A stretch of DNA of 64,000 bases from Coccinella septempunctata (GCF_907165205.1 NC_058193.1:27603521-27667520), one strand, 5' to 3'. Shown: positions 38,219 to 49,972, numbered from the stretch's first letter. Notes: generated by a model from the sequence alone, not told the origin. Numbers and translations: made by a program.

Positions 38219-39130
38219 CCTTTATGGCCAAATATTATGGCTTGCTGAAACTGTCAGATTATCATCTGACAGTCATTAGCTTCAAAGTAAAAAAAGCGGC
38301 GTTCTAGCATGTACAGAGTGGGCAAAATTAAAATTCTTTGTCAGCTGAGGGGATCTCGAGAACTATTAGAGTTAGAAGAAAACGGATTACTCTTTTTCAG
38401 AGAAACACAGAATGATGAAAACCTTAGTCTCCTACGATTATTCGTTTTTGAGTTATTGGGAAAAAATGAGATTTCGACGATTTCGAAAAGTTCTGATAAC
38501 TCTTTTGTCTTTGAAGTACAGATATGAAACTTTAACCTTCTACAAGCACTTTTTCCCGCAGAATCCACTGACGAGCTCAAAATATTTTTCCATTTCGAAT
38601 CATTAGGCATTTTTTTTTAATGTAAACTTTCATTGAATTTGTTATTTTTGAATTGAAAAAATCTTGCGTTAGTAGATTCTACGTATAAAAATGCCTCTAG
38701 ATGTTCAAGTTTCAGATCTGTAACTTCAAAGACAAAAAAGCTATGAGAACTTTTCGAAATCGTCAAAATCCCATTTTTTGCTAATAACTCAAAAACGAAG
38801 AATCGTAGGAGGCTATGATTTTCACCATTCTTTGTTTCTCCGAAAAAGAGCACGGAAATGTTTCATCTGTTTTATTCTTGCTTTTATAGTTCTCAAAATA
38901 CCCTCAGTAAACAACGAATTTTGCATACCCTGTACAAGTGACGTGTTTTTTTTTGGAAGTTTGGTGCCCTCCCAACATTTTAGTCGCGCTTAAATTGTCA
39001 GAGTAGGAGAATGTATTCCTTTCAACATGTAATCACCCCCATATAATAAGATATATGTGACACTTTCGAGTATGTGCAATGATCGTTTTTTTTTTACTAT
39101 TCTGACAGGGTATCTTGGACAACTCCCCAA
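38219..39130 (-). mobile_element. Family C fragment, inverted, split by family B
   Basis: 38219-38312 and 38935-39130 together match, in reverse complement, about 26870-27180 of the complete family C copy. Shared blocks include TTTATGGCCAA, TTAGCTTCAAA, GCCCTCCCA and TACTATTCTGACAGG. Both family C ends are missing. The family B MITE at 38314-38932 interrupts it. Confidence 0.65.
38314..38932. mobile_element. Tc1/mariner-like MITE, family B, copy 1
   Basis: 619 bp, TA at 38312-38313 and 38933-38934. Termini: CAGAGTGGGCAAAATT and, in reverse complement, CAGGGTATGCAAAATTCGTT. Each continues into GGGATCTCGAGAACTAT-type sequence, degraded at the right end. Inserted in a family C fragment. Non-coding; frames of 64-89 codons inside are not conserved between copies. 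Confidence 0.8.
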
Positions 39131-39529
39131 TATACAGGTCAAATAACGGTTCTATTTACTTTGTTTTGTTATTTTGTTTAAAAATTAATCGCAGAAATTA
39201 AATAGAAAATACCCATTACAAATGGACACTACTCAATGGTGGAATAGCCTTCGCATCTTTATGCTCTTCTGCATTACACTTTTCTCTGGATTTCTGTTCT
39301 TGATAATTAGAAAAAATGTAATAATTTCAACATTCAACAATTGATCAACTGATTAATTGAAATTATATCGAGAGTTACAGTCTCTCAGAGCTCAGAGATA
39401 GACAAATTTTATCCTGCTGGATATAGAATGTAAGGCTCATCGAAAGAGACCATATAGTTGGGCCAAACCATTCCTTAGTATTGGCACAACAAATTGAACC
39501 CAAGTATCGTCGATTCTATCGACCAATTT

Positions 39530-40010
39530 CTATTTCATGTTCTACGAGCCCGATCGCGGTTGCAAATTGGCGAATGCGCGAGTGGCGAAAAGTCAACGCC
39601 TTCTGCGAATGAACTCGGCAAAGTGCAATAACACCGATCGCACCGAGTCAGTGAAGGCAAGGTCGACAACATTGTTCAATGCGTTCGTCGATCTCGGCGT
39701 GCCATTATTACCAAAGGCACCATTCTTTCTCGATCTCGACGATCGACGTTTCTTCTCATTTCTACACTGTGTCAAACCGATTTCGACCCGATGGAAATAG
39801 GCAGCTTACGAAATGCTCCACTGCCGCTGTTACCTCTGGAACTTTCTAGACGTAACGGCTTCTTGCGTCCGAAGACGCTTGGAGTGCGTCAAGGATGAAA
39901 GGAAAAAGGAGGTTGGAGTGTCGTGGATGCGCGTTGTTTCGTAATCGGATAAGGGGGAAGGTCCTGCGTTGACATCTTCCAGATAAGCGGGCTAAGGTCA
40001 GATTTCTCAA
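39530..40010. other. CpG-rich island with an 87-codon ATG frame
   Basis: GC- and CpG-rich. A plus frame of 87 codons starts with ATG at 39537 (MFYEPDRGCKLANARV) and stops at 39800. It has no recognisable domain, membrane segment or clear splice border. The antisense frame is Arg/Ser-rich. Could be a small protein, a first exon, or simply an island. Confidence 0.3.
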
Positions 40011-40438
40011 TTGCGTTATGGCACAGATAGAAAGGATCATGTGCTAGATATAAATTGGGACGTGCAAGATGCTTCTGTTCTGTCGGCGTGGAGCTAGAAG
40101 TGTCAGGATCATCTTGCGATGAAGAAAGTAAGCGAGGCTCGGTTATGTCATCGATTCTGAAGCGTTCGTATCATGAAAAACTGGTTTGCCCGCTCTGAAA
40201 TTCGTCAGAATTCCATAAGCAATCGAAGCCTCAGGCCGGACCAGAAGAACAGACTGACATGATACTGCCCGATGTCTGCTGTTTTTAACTCTCCAACTCC
40301 AGCAGTGCTGGAATAGTATTTTAGTTCTCTATTTTTTCCACTCACTATGGACTTGAGACAGTATCATCTCTAACGAGTACTTCCTTGCCATTTGAAAGTT
40401 GTATGAGGTCCTGATTGGGCATTGCAATGCTAAATCTT

Positions 40439-41600
40439 ACGAGGATTTATTGATATCTAGTTAGACTAGACCAGTTCCAAGCATAAAAAAATATTGCGTT
40501 ACCATAGCAACGAACAATAACTCATAAGAAGTGTCAGTGTGAAGTTTGAGATCAAAAAAGTAAACCAGAGTTATGCAATAAATTAAAAGAAAAAAGATGT
40601 CCACCAAAATTGTGAAAATCTAAAAATTGGAGTATCGAGCCATCATCAACTATTTAAAAGTGTTAAGAGGTAAGCAGATTCACGAACATATGCTTGAAAC
40701 CCTTGATGATCAATGTCCTTCGTATGCGACCATGAAAAATTGGACTGCAAGCTTCAAAAGAGGTAAATTTTCCATTGAAGATGATGACCGATCGGGAAGG
40801 CCAGTTTCTGTGTCAGTCCCCGAAAATATCGATGCACTTCATGACATGATTTTATCAGACCGTCGAATTGGGCTAAAACGGATATCTGAAGCACTGCAAT
40901 TTGATGGCTGCAAAAGGGATACCTAAATGTTTGAATGTTGACCAAAAGCCTGCAAGGGTAGAAGCATCGCGTTCGATCTGTGCTCGATTTGAAAACGATG
41001 TAGACTTCTCAAAACGAATTGTTACTATGGATGAGACAATCGATGGAATGGCGACACTCTGGTTCTCCAAGACCTAAGAAGTTTCCTGTCCAAAAATCTG
41101 CTGCAAAAGTTCTTGCTTCAATTTTTTGGGATTGCCATGGAGTAATCATGATTGATTTTTTGGATAAGGGTAGAACAATAACCGGAGATTACTATTCGAC
41201 ATTACTGGCCACTCTACGGGAAAAAATTAAAGAGAAAAGACGCGGAAAGCTATCCAGAGGTGTTTTGTTTTTGCAGGACAACGCCCCTGCACACAAATCT
41301 CATGTTGCCATGCAAAAAATTCGGGATTTAGGGTTTGAATTACTAGAACACCCCCCTTATTCACCAGATTTGGCTCTTCATCTCTTTCTTCAACTGAAAA
41401 AAAGTTTAAAAGGTCGTAAATTTTCTTCCAACGAGGAGGTAATAAAAGGTGTGGAGGTCTGGTTTGCAAAGCAAAGAAGAAAATTTTTTTTTGAAAGGTC
41501 TAGAGACGTTGCAAGTTCGCTATAATGTATGTATCCAATTAAGAGGAGAATATGTAATGATACAAGAAATTTTGAATGACTTTCTTTCGAGAAAACTTAC
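40439..41600 (+). pseudogene. mariner transposase pseudogene (DD34D), inactive
   Basis: A decayed mariner. The start MSTKIVKI at 40597 is followed by an in-frame TAA at 40621, then the N-terminal HTH region (EYRAIINYLK, PSYATMKNW) and the linker (RSGRPVS) to about 40915. A deletion and frameshift follow, then IPKCLNVDQK and RIVTMDET (first catalytic Asp). A second deletion removes the WxHxYDPETK segment. The frame at 41019-41525 carries QSMEWRHSG, FLQDNAPAHKS (second Asp) and HPPYSPDLA, but the segment with the third catalytic Asp (PSD) is deleted. The tail IQLRGEYV is in another frame near 41540. A left terminus starting ACGAGG after a TA lies near 40438; the right terminus is lost. The transposase cannot be functional. 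Confidence 0.9.
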
Positions 41601-42655
41601 AAAATCTTTTTTTTGTATCTGAAGATTTCCAATCTACCTTCAAGCTATTCTTCTTCTTTAGCCTCTAGCTGTCCACTTCTGGACATAGGCCTCCCTAAGT
41701 TCCCTCTATCTGTCATGGTTCTTCGCTTCTGATTATCAGTTAACTCAAGCCCAAGAAAGAAAAAAATATGGGTGGCCTCTCAATTCTGAAACATTGAGAT
41801 CTTGTAACGCATTTAGATCTCATTAAATGATGCATATTCTAACAGGATTCTATAGATTACTTCCGTCTTATGACATCGATTATGAGTGAGTTAAGAAGGA
41901 ATAATCTGCGATATCAGATCTTATCCAACCCACTGAAGGGAAACGATAAGTAAAGATTGACTACCGCTAGAAACTGTGGCACAGAAACACAACCTGGACA
42001 TCGTTGTTAAGAATAAGCAGTAGAATCTTCAACATGGTGAGGGCTACAGACAGGAAGTTTTGATATACCAACAATTTCACAGATCGTAATGAAATGGACA
42101 TAGAACTCGAACGGTATAGGGACTGAACGAACGACGAATGGGAGTCCGGTGCAATGACACAACGAAGAGTGGAGTGTCTCTTCCCAATTCCGAACCACGT
42201 CAGTTATGTGACAGTTCATGAACACCGCCAACTCATATCTCGGTGCGGAAACCATGGATGTACACACACACAGGGGGACGTGCACAGAATCGGAATTGGC
42301 GTAGCAGGTAGTCGTTGAACCAAAAGTTGAGGTACGCCGTCCAGCAGGTCGAAGGAACATTTATAAAAATGCTGCCGATTTCCTTTCGCCGGCCGAATGG
42401 GCGAGGCCGTGGGCTAACGACCCCTCGAAGGTTCGCGCAACGGGTAAACTGGGACGGCGGCAGTCACGAATATCACGATTTCGATATGTTTTTCTCCGCG
42501 TGTTACCGCGGTGGATTCGGATTATTCAATTTGCAGTCGTATGATGGGTAGGCGTGAACGATTGCCACCCTGTAGTGTGCAATCTGTGGCAGCCGTTAGC
42601 TCTCACACGATCTGGATCAGGACCGAAACCTTCATTAAGCAATGTTAACGAATTA

Positions 42656-42913
42656 GGGGAGAGTTCCTTTGAACTGGACAGCCCATGAACCGGACGCTAC
42701 AGTTTTCTACTACACTCTATAGCAATTTAGCATCCCTTACGTAAATCCCATTTTCGCAATATCGATCGCGATCTCTTGTAAAATGGCTGACCCCGTGGCT
42801 CGCGCCTTGTTGCGAAAATGGGATTTACCAAAAGGATGCCAAATCACCATCGAGTGTTTTAAAAAACTGTAGCGTCCGGTTCATGGGCCGTCCAATTCAA
42901 AGGAACTCTCCCC
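42656..42913. mobile_element. pogo-like MITE
   Basis: 258 bp flanked by TA at 42654-42655 and 42914-42915. Inverted termini of about 50 bp start GGGGAGAGTTCCTTTGAA and include CATGAACCGGACGCTACAG. An inner inverted pair, GTAAATCCCATTTTCGCAA and its complement, makes the element doubly palindromic. Non-coding. The pogo-like assignment rests on the TA duplication and G-rich ends and is tentative. Confidence 0.8.
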
Positions 42914-43087
42914 TACGTAATATAAACCTACTGATAGTATTGGATTTTCAATAGGAAGGATGTAATTTTGAAATTTAAAAAAATTTGAAATGAAAGTCAG
43001 CGTTCCATGGTTGGTTTGCAAAGGGCAATATTCGCCCAACTTATAAAAGATTTGAAATGGTTTTCGAAATCCTAATTCGGAGATATA

Positions 43088-43985
43088 TGGGGAGTCGGGG
43101 AGAGTTGAACCCCTGTTCACTCTGAAGCCACTTGAGTTGTATCTGTAAATAGTAGCAACTCATTTTTTGCGTGAAGAAATCATGCCCAAATAGGTAACGA
43201 TAGATAATAGTGGAGTGATGGTGAGATGAACATTTTGAGTACAGCAATTCTTTTTTTGGGGACCAAAAATTGGCTCATGTCTCCCTAACCCTTGGGAGAG
43301 TTGAACAGGGGGCGAGAGAGACTTGCCCATAAGTTTGTTTATCAGGAAAAACATTGAAAAAGGACAATTTCCAATGACCCAACGATGGTCTATGACAAGA
43401 TTTTCATCATCAGATGTATCAGCGTATGAGATATATATTTTCTATTTCAGAATCACTCTCCCTTATTTCAGAGATGTTTTTTACTTTTTTGAACCTTTGT
43501 ATATTTTTTTATTTATTTCTATTATTCAATTTTATTTTTTTGAAAATCCATTATCTAAGCTCAGTGCGGGAAACTTGGACCACTGATTATGTCTCCCGAC
43601 CATAGCATGGATCAAGTCTCCTGCACTCCCTTTTAGTCTATTCAACAGATGTTGTCTTGAAACTTTTACAACTATTATTAAGAAGTCTCATCGTTTGTAA
43701 TCAATCAATGAAAGCAATAAAACTAAATAACACCATGCACCTTTTAAACTTTTCAGACAGTGAAACAAACAAAAATTATTCAATTTCTTACTTCCTAACA
43801 ACAAAATCACGTTCAACCCTCTCACTCCCGAACCGTTCTGATGGCGGCCAAAATGGAGCCGCCACTAGTTGTGCCTTGTTACGAGTATGTCGCAAGCTAT
43901 TTACGATATCGGTAGCGCGAAATTTGAATTGAAATATTTGAGGTGGTTCAAGTCTCCTACCTGAGCAAGTCTCCCGGACTCCCCC
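43088..43985. mobile_element. pogo-like non-autonomous element
   Basis: About 898 bp with TA at 43086-43087 and 43986-43987. Termini: TGGGGAGTCGGGGAGAGTTG and, in reverse complement, GGGGGAGTCCGGGAGACTTG. The motif AAGTCTCC or its complement recurs inside (about 43310, 43595, 43615, 43950), as for binding-site arrays. A GCCTTGTT(A/G)CGA module near 43870 is shared with the MITE at 42656-42913. It has no transposase. Confidence 0.65.
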
Positions 43986-44030
43986 TACCAACGGCAAGTT
44001 CTTGAAAACACCCTGTATGTACGGGGTTTT

Positions 44031-44490
44031 TCACTTCAAACTGACCCCTTCCACCCCATTAACTCTGTTAAAAAAAACATGAAAATATTGCATACGAAAA
44101 TTGTAGGAAATCAAATAAAGTTGATAAGAAATAAATAAAAATACTGAATCAAAATAATATATAAATCAATCTTCTTAAAAAAAACTATATTTCAATAAAA
44201 ACTTACCAATAACTGATAAAAATAACGAAAAAATTAGCAAGTATGGTGGTATGAAATAAAAAGTATCGACCAAAAAATTTGCAAGAAATGGTCACTATTA
44301 TCATTTCATATTTCTTTGTATTAATTCTTTTGAATTGATAATAACTTGAAGTTCCTTCAATTTTAAAGCTTCCTTCCACCCTACTTAAAATGACACTAAA
44401 GGAAGCTTTAAGCTTAAAGGACTTCATTATGGTTTTGTATGTTTATTTTTAACAAAGTAGAAGGGGAAAGGGGGGTCAAATTAAAGCGAA
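44031..44490. repeat. Inverted-repeat element of uncertain class
   Basis: The left end CACTTCAAACTGACCCC and the reverse complement of the right end, CGCTTTAATTTGACCCCCC, match and run on to CTYTGTTAAAA. It adjoins the pogo-like element and a lone family G terminus (GAAAACACCCTGTA) near 44010. Non-coding. Confidence 0.5.
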
Positions 44491-44589
44491 TGTTGTTGGA
44501 AAATTTCTTCTCTTCCAGAAACCCCTTGGTGGCATTGATAAAATATGGCTTGTACTGTCTTGTTGGAAAAATACGTAGTTATTCGTTTC

Positions 44590-46250
44590 TTACTTCTCAT
44601 TCTTGGGAACGTCGATAAACCAACGGTACCGCTCAATATTCTGGTTTATTCCTTTTCGGGGAAATCGGAAAACCCCCTAGATCGTCCGGAAAAACCAACG
44701 CCGAACTGGGATATTGGCAAATCGGTCGCGAATCCAGCACCAGCCATAACGTTTACCATACGAGCGAGGTAACTGACCCGTAAAGGGGGCACTGGCACTT
44801 CTTCGTCAGCCCGAGCGTAGTTACGCAACGTGATCTCGTTGGACAATCTGGGCGTTTCGCTTTGGATCCATAAAATTCCATACACTGCTCGTCGAAAATG
44901 TTGCGAGCGGTTTTTGAGGATATACGGACTCAATGGGGTGTAAACAAAAATGAAGGGATTCTCATCAATCATTATCAGATTCTACATCAGATTAATTATG
45001 TCATAGTTTTCTTTTTTGGTTGATATTCTTACCCCCTGCCGTATAACGACTGAGTTAAATTCACTGTGAAGCTGCATTATGCTTCAAGCAAACTCACACA
45101 AGTTCAAGAATTTTGTCTGAAGTTTTTTTGCTTCAGAAGGCGGCAGTAGTTCCTTTTGTCCAAGTCTGAAAGTGTCAATCACTTGTCCAAAGAGAGTAGA
45201 CTACCCAAGATACACTTGCGCGCGAAATTTAAATTTCGTTTAGTTTCCTTGTTTTTCCCAGTTTTCCAGTTAATTTTTCCGAAGAATTCTTCTGTAAGAA
45301 CGTTCTCCGAAGTAAGAGAACATTTCTTAGTAAACAATGAAGAAAATTGGTTCAGGCGTTTTCACGAGAAGCAATGACAATGAAAAACATATAAGAGATA
45401 ATATTAATGATACTGATAATACTGCAATACTCGATTTTTTCCTCTTTTCACTAGTCTTCAGAAGTGGTTTAGTTGGTTCTTGATGAGTATCATAGAGATT
45501 GAGGATATGATAGCACTAAAAATTTCATTGATTTTGCACTATTCATTTGACACCTCTAATGGGATTCCACTAATGGACTCATCAATATGCCAACTGTTTA
45601 TATTTTTGCGAAATCTGTCGTTCAGAGATCAAATTTTCACAATTCAGTCAAAGGCAACTCAAAAATCTCGTGTGGATTCCCCAAAATATACGGCATGTTG
45701 CAGAATCCTCCATCGCGGCGCATTCGCCATTTAGTACCCAGAAAAAATCTCTTCAGTTTCTCTTGGAGTTTTCGAGTTTTATGTCGACCAGTGTAGTTAT
45801 CCATGCTAATCCGGTCGCCCGGTACAAAAACCACGTATAGAATAATAACCCGCATGTCAATGGTGTTTATTAAACCTCGACTCGCATTCTTCCATTATCA
45901 GCGCCGGTACAGGAGCAATGCGCTGGTCGTTGCACCGAGGATCGCCATGACGACGGCAGAAGAAGAAGAAGAAGAAGAAGAGAGCGCCGACCAGAAGAGG
46001 ACGGCGACACGGCAGCAGAAGTTTCAAGGGCGATCATCTAACCGTATTGGCTAACTTTTGTGGAATAGTGGAATTCGAGATCGAGCTCCTTCGGTTTTTG
46101 ACCTCGTAACGACGAACCTGGAAGGTTCAGCGATGTTTGCTCGTCCAATTATCGACCCTCTCGTGGACGGCGGCTTAATGTGCCGTATTTGCTGAACGGA
46201 TCGTCAGAATAATGGTTGACGTTCATCTGTGATCGATTCTTACTTTTGTG
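44590..46250. other. CpG-rich patches, no gene recognised
   Basis: Two GC-rich patches (about 44590-44880 and 45880-46210). The first holds a plus frame from an ATG at 44545 ending at GCGAG|GTAACT (phase 2) and an antisense frame of 108 codons; neither is recognisable. The second holds an (AGA)n run at 45958-45982. No gene can be supported. Confidence 0.35.
45958..45982. repeat. (AGA)n microsatellite
   Basis: About eight AGA units in a CpG-rich patch. Read in frame on plus it gives a run of Glu, but the surrounding frame is not convincing as protein. Confidence 0.85.
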
Positions 46251-46723
46251 GAATGTTAGTCGTTGCCTCGAAGACGTGGCAGATTGTTTTCTTCCTTCAG
46301 TTCAATAATTGCTCAGACGAAATAGCATTCATGACTGAATTTCCTCCTGTGTATTTGGCGCTCGGCCATAATCAAACGGCATCATCCAGATCGTCAGATT
46401 GATAGATGAAAAAGCAGCAATTTCAATGCATGAAGAAATCTCCAACAACCCTATAAACTCACTCCAGAATTTCGACAAGCTTGTCTCCATTCCTGTGTTG
46501 AACATCACCAGACAAGACATGGCGTCAGCATCAGGGGCCTCAGCAGCATAACCGACTGAGGTTACAGGAATATCGTGAACTTGAATTGACCCAAAACGCA
46601 GTTTTGCTGTTTAAGGAAAGTCATACCAATCTGTGGCTGATCTTTCACTGTTAATGTAGATACATCCATGATCAATGTTCTTTGAAGCTGACCTCTACAT
46701 GCCACGTCTTGAAATCACCGGTA

Positions 46724-47630
46724 GAGTCATTCGGGGCAACTGTGCGCACTTTTGCCTTTCAAGCCATACTCTGTTTCAAATGTTGAAGCTAGGAAAATTA
46801 AAACATATTCATAAGATAGAGAATTTTCTAATCTATAAGAAAACATCAAAAAGCCAACAAACAAAAACGTTTTCTTTCCGCAAAAAATAATTTAATGGAG
46901 AAAGTCGGAGTGCGTTCACATGCCCCGTATTGCGGGTAAGTGTGCGCACCCTCACGGGGTAAGTGAACGCAGTGCTTTGTGAACCACACAATCAAAACAA
47001 ATTACAAAATAATGTCATCAAAATGTTACAATATTAGAGAAATGCTGTTTATTGTCAATACAGAAGCGCCTTCTTACAAGCAGTGCATTATTGTTCGTGC
47101 CACAATTCTTGGTGAACACAACACTTGATACATTCCCCTGTTGGTGGATAGGACAATATTGATCGAGTCTTTAGCAAGAAAATCAACAATGTCATAATTT
47201 ATTCCTCACTGAACTAATGCCCATATAATGAATCTATGCGCACACTTACCTGCGCACACTTTCCCCAGTAAGCCAAAATTCGAATTGACGTTCTTATAGA
47301 GTTGAGCAGCTGAGAGAACCTAAAATTTTTCATTATATATTTAGATTATATGCCCATGATCGAATAAAATATTGTTTAACACTGAGAGACTCGGAACTTG
47401 GACCTGGCAGAATTTGCAGAGATGCTAAAAATTAACAAGAAAACTAGTGAATTTGATTGATTGCGAATAAAAAGTTAAAGAAACGTGGCACGGCGCACTC
47501 CTATGAAAAACTAATATGGCGATTCTGCGCCCTTGCTTCACCCAAATGAACCCCTCTTTCATACATTGCATAGTCGAGATATACGCACTGCGCACACTTA
47601 CCCACTGCGCTCAGTTACCCCGAATGATTC
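46724..47630. mobile_element. TA-flanked element with subterminal hairpins
   Basis: 907 bp with TA at 46722-46723 and 47631-47632. Termini: GAGTCATTCGGGGCAACTGT and, in reverse complement, GAATCATTCGGGGTAACTGA. Inside are repeated GTGCGCACACTTACC-type motifs, and a hairpin at about 46909-46972 with arms TGCGTTCACATGCCCCGT and ACGGGGTAAGTGAACGCA. Non-autonomous; superfamily probably Tc1/mariner/pogo by the TA duplication. Confidence 0.7.
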
Positions 47631-48429
47631 TATACAGTCGGACATCTAGAACGGCTAGAGAGAGGTACTTTTATACCTTGAGCAACCAGACTTTGAAACT
47701 GTCTGCAACTTTGACCTGCAGACCTTCAACTGCCGTTTAAACTTTCTAATAGTAGGTACACTCAGTATTTAGGTCTAACCTGCTTGTGAATAAAATAATT
47801 ACATGCTCAACAAGTCAACAGGATTTGAATCGAGAAAACGACCATCAAACAAAACATAGTAATTCTCGTGGTCACACGACTCATAAGGCAACTCAAAATG
47901 CACCCGGAATAACAACTAATCTCGAGACCTATCCCATTACCTAGCAAAGCGCTTCCATACCAACCGTTCCTTTCCAAGTAATAGTGTCAGTCGAAAAATG
48001 AATCATCAGCAACGTAAACCTCTGGTTCTTCCGATCGTAGAATACCCAGAAGCGGTCCTGCCTTCCGTGGCCGACTGAACTTACGAATTCACTATTCATA
48101 CGGATCGTAACTCATCTCTAAACATTACGCTAGACCGATGCAGCCCAACGCAGCTCGACTGAATAAATGTATGAGAATTCGTGTGAACAGTGAAGACGGT
48201 TCAATTAATTAATTTACTTTCGATGGAAACCAGCCTTGAACGACAGGTGGAGCTGCCCGAAGGCTTAAAATTGAAAACACTTGGTGTCCCTTGGAAGTAA
48301 CCGATGGGCGGTGTATATGGTGATGAGCTCAAAGCTGGACCCTGTTATGTTGAGGATATGGACGTATGGAAAGAGTTGGCAAGAGCTTGGAGGAAAAGGG
48401 AATGAAAGTATGATGTTGATAGTCGGGTC

Positions 48430-49182
48430 TTATGCTTCTGCAAACGAGTTTAGTGATGTCTGCCATAATATGGCTTCAGATGCTTCTTGGATGTTCGTCA
48501 ACTCATCCAGTCTTCGTCTTCTTATCGAGACCCTATGTTGTTTGGAAACTTCTTCCTCTACGAGCCACATATTGAGGAAAGGAGATCTCAGAGTTGGGGA
48601 CTGAATTGACCCAAACTTGTTCAGTATGCAATATCCTTTTCTTCTAACATTTAAATCCTCCTTCGAAGGCTTGATGAGCCCCATATAAAAGTCAGTTACT
48701 GCAACGAATTTCCAGTAAATAACACTGGCAACCAAATAGGTTTTGTAATTCTCTACAAGATGCAGCTCTACCCACTTTATTTTCTCCTGACTGGATTTTT
48801 TCGAGGAGTCCTTCGACCCCGCCGCAAATCTATCGAGGGACGGCTCTAGAAAAGCCCGTGTCAACGACTCGAGTATCGCCGAGTGCCGAGTAACGGTGCC
48901 GTGAGTTCGACGCACCGCATCGCGTAAGCCGCGAGTCAAGTGCATTTGCCCCCGAACCTTCTTCATTAAGTCCCGAAATGAAGACGTTGCAGGGCATAAA
49001 ATCGACGCAAGCGGCAGCTGTTGCAGCCACGAAGGTTTGTCGACCCTGCCCAGCAGATTTGCGCGCCTGTATCTTCGGCGGCTTGGTCCGCGCTTGTTGC
49101 ATAATGACTGCATAGTTTCATGAAAACTCGTCGTCAAGTGAACCTTGGAAAATAACTTCTTCATAGCAGTGATGCTCATCAA
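48430..49182 (-). CDS. Unidentified 250-codon open frame
   Basis: The longest open frame in the window. The first ATG is at 49179 (MSITAMKKLFSKVH). The N-terminal half lies in a GC-rich patch and is Arg/Lys/Leu-rich (RGPSRRRYRRANLLGRV). The C-terminal half is AT-richer and includes a hydrophobic stretch, TYLVASVIYWKFVAVTDFY, near residues 150-170. I recognise no domain. By a rough estimate, 250 codons is long for chance in DNA of this composition, although the GC-rich half makes it less surprising. Its 5' end abuts the left terminus of the family C element at 49197. It may be a real gene, a decayed transposon protein or chance. Confidence 0.3.
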   Translation of the reverse strand: MMSITAMKKLFSKVHLTTSFHETMQSLCNKRGPSRRRYRRANLLGRVDKPSWLQQLPLASILCPATSSFRDLMKKVRGQMHLTRGLRDAVRRTHGTVTRHSAILESLTRAFLEPSLDRFAAGSKDSSKKSSQEKIKWVELHLVENYKTYLVASVIYWKFVAVTDFYMGLIKPSKEDLNVRRKGYCILNKFGSIQSPTLRSPFLNMWLVEEEVSKQHRVSIRRRRLDELTNIQEASEAILWQTSLNSFAEA

Positions 49183-49344
49183 TAAGATTCACCACTAGTT
49201 GGGGAGCCCAAGAGGGAAATTCGGGAATTACCCGATCGTGTCAGATTAATATAAGGGGTTCAAAGGACTGCTGTGGCCTTGCGTTACGTCCGAACTTTCA
49301 GTGTCTTGAAAAGTAACTTTTTCTGGGCCCAATCAACATATACC

Positions 49345-49972
49345 TTATATTTGTGGGATATAGCGTTCCAAAAATTAATTAAGAACAATGTTTTCAGTTC
49401 TTAGGAACAGTTTATTTACATCTATTCACTCAGAAACGTTTCGAAAAAGATTTTTCTCAAAACAATGGTATGAACCATATACTATTATAGATCCAAATAT
49501 ACAAATAATTAAGTAACAGAAAATCAAGAACCAGCAAAGTAAGAAAACAAGAAAAATCGCAATTAACTAACAAAAATAGTGGAATCACAAAGGCAAACAA
49601 CAATGATAAAAACTATTTCAAAGAGAAATTCAACCACTCACCTTATCACTTATTTAATCCATTATTCATAAGGTAATTTGGTGAATTTCTTTTTCGAATA
49701 GTTTTCATCATTGTTGTTTGTCTTTGTGATTTCACTGTTTTTGTTAGTTAATTGCGATTTCCGTTGTTTTCTTACTTTGCTGGTTCTTGATTTTTAGTTA
49801 CTTAATAATAATTGTTTGTATATTTAGATCTATAAAAGTATATTGTTTATAATATTTTTTTTTAATTTCAGCCTGAAGAAGAGAAAAATCATTCTCGAAA
49901 CGTTGCTGCGTGAATAGATGTAAATAAACTGTTCCTAAAGACCGAGAACTGTGTTCTTAATTTACATATACC
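49345..49972. mobile_element. Foldback element, possibly Penelope-like
   Basis: Long inverted arms (about 49375-49650 against 49690-49963) around a short spacer; arms share AACTGTTCCTAA(A/G) and GTTAGTTAATTGCGATTT. It is flanked by ACATATACC at 49336-49344 and 49964-49972, a 9-bp duplication. The complete family C copy has no such insertion at this point. The right arm contains CTGAAGA, a short stem (GAGAA/TTCTC) and CGAAAC at 49873-49901, the core arrangement of hammerhead ribozymes of Penelope-like elements. The class is inferred from this motif and the arm architecture. Confidence 0.55.

Noticed and set aside
43080..43115. tRNA-like GGGGAGAGTTGAACCCC segment
   Set aside because: It is the terminal repeat of the pogo-like element; no cloverleaf or A/B boxes around it.
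44545..44770. Plus-strand exon ending at GCGAG|GTAACT
   Set aside because: Donor phase 2 disagrees with the other exons, and the antisense strand is equally open.
47249..47258. ACTTACCTG as a minus-strand recursive splice site
   Set aside because: No pyrimidine tract in the required position; it is part of the repeated ACACTTACC motif of the element at 46724-47630.
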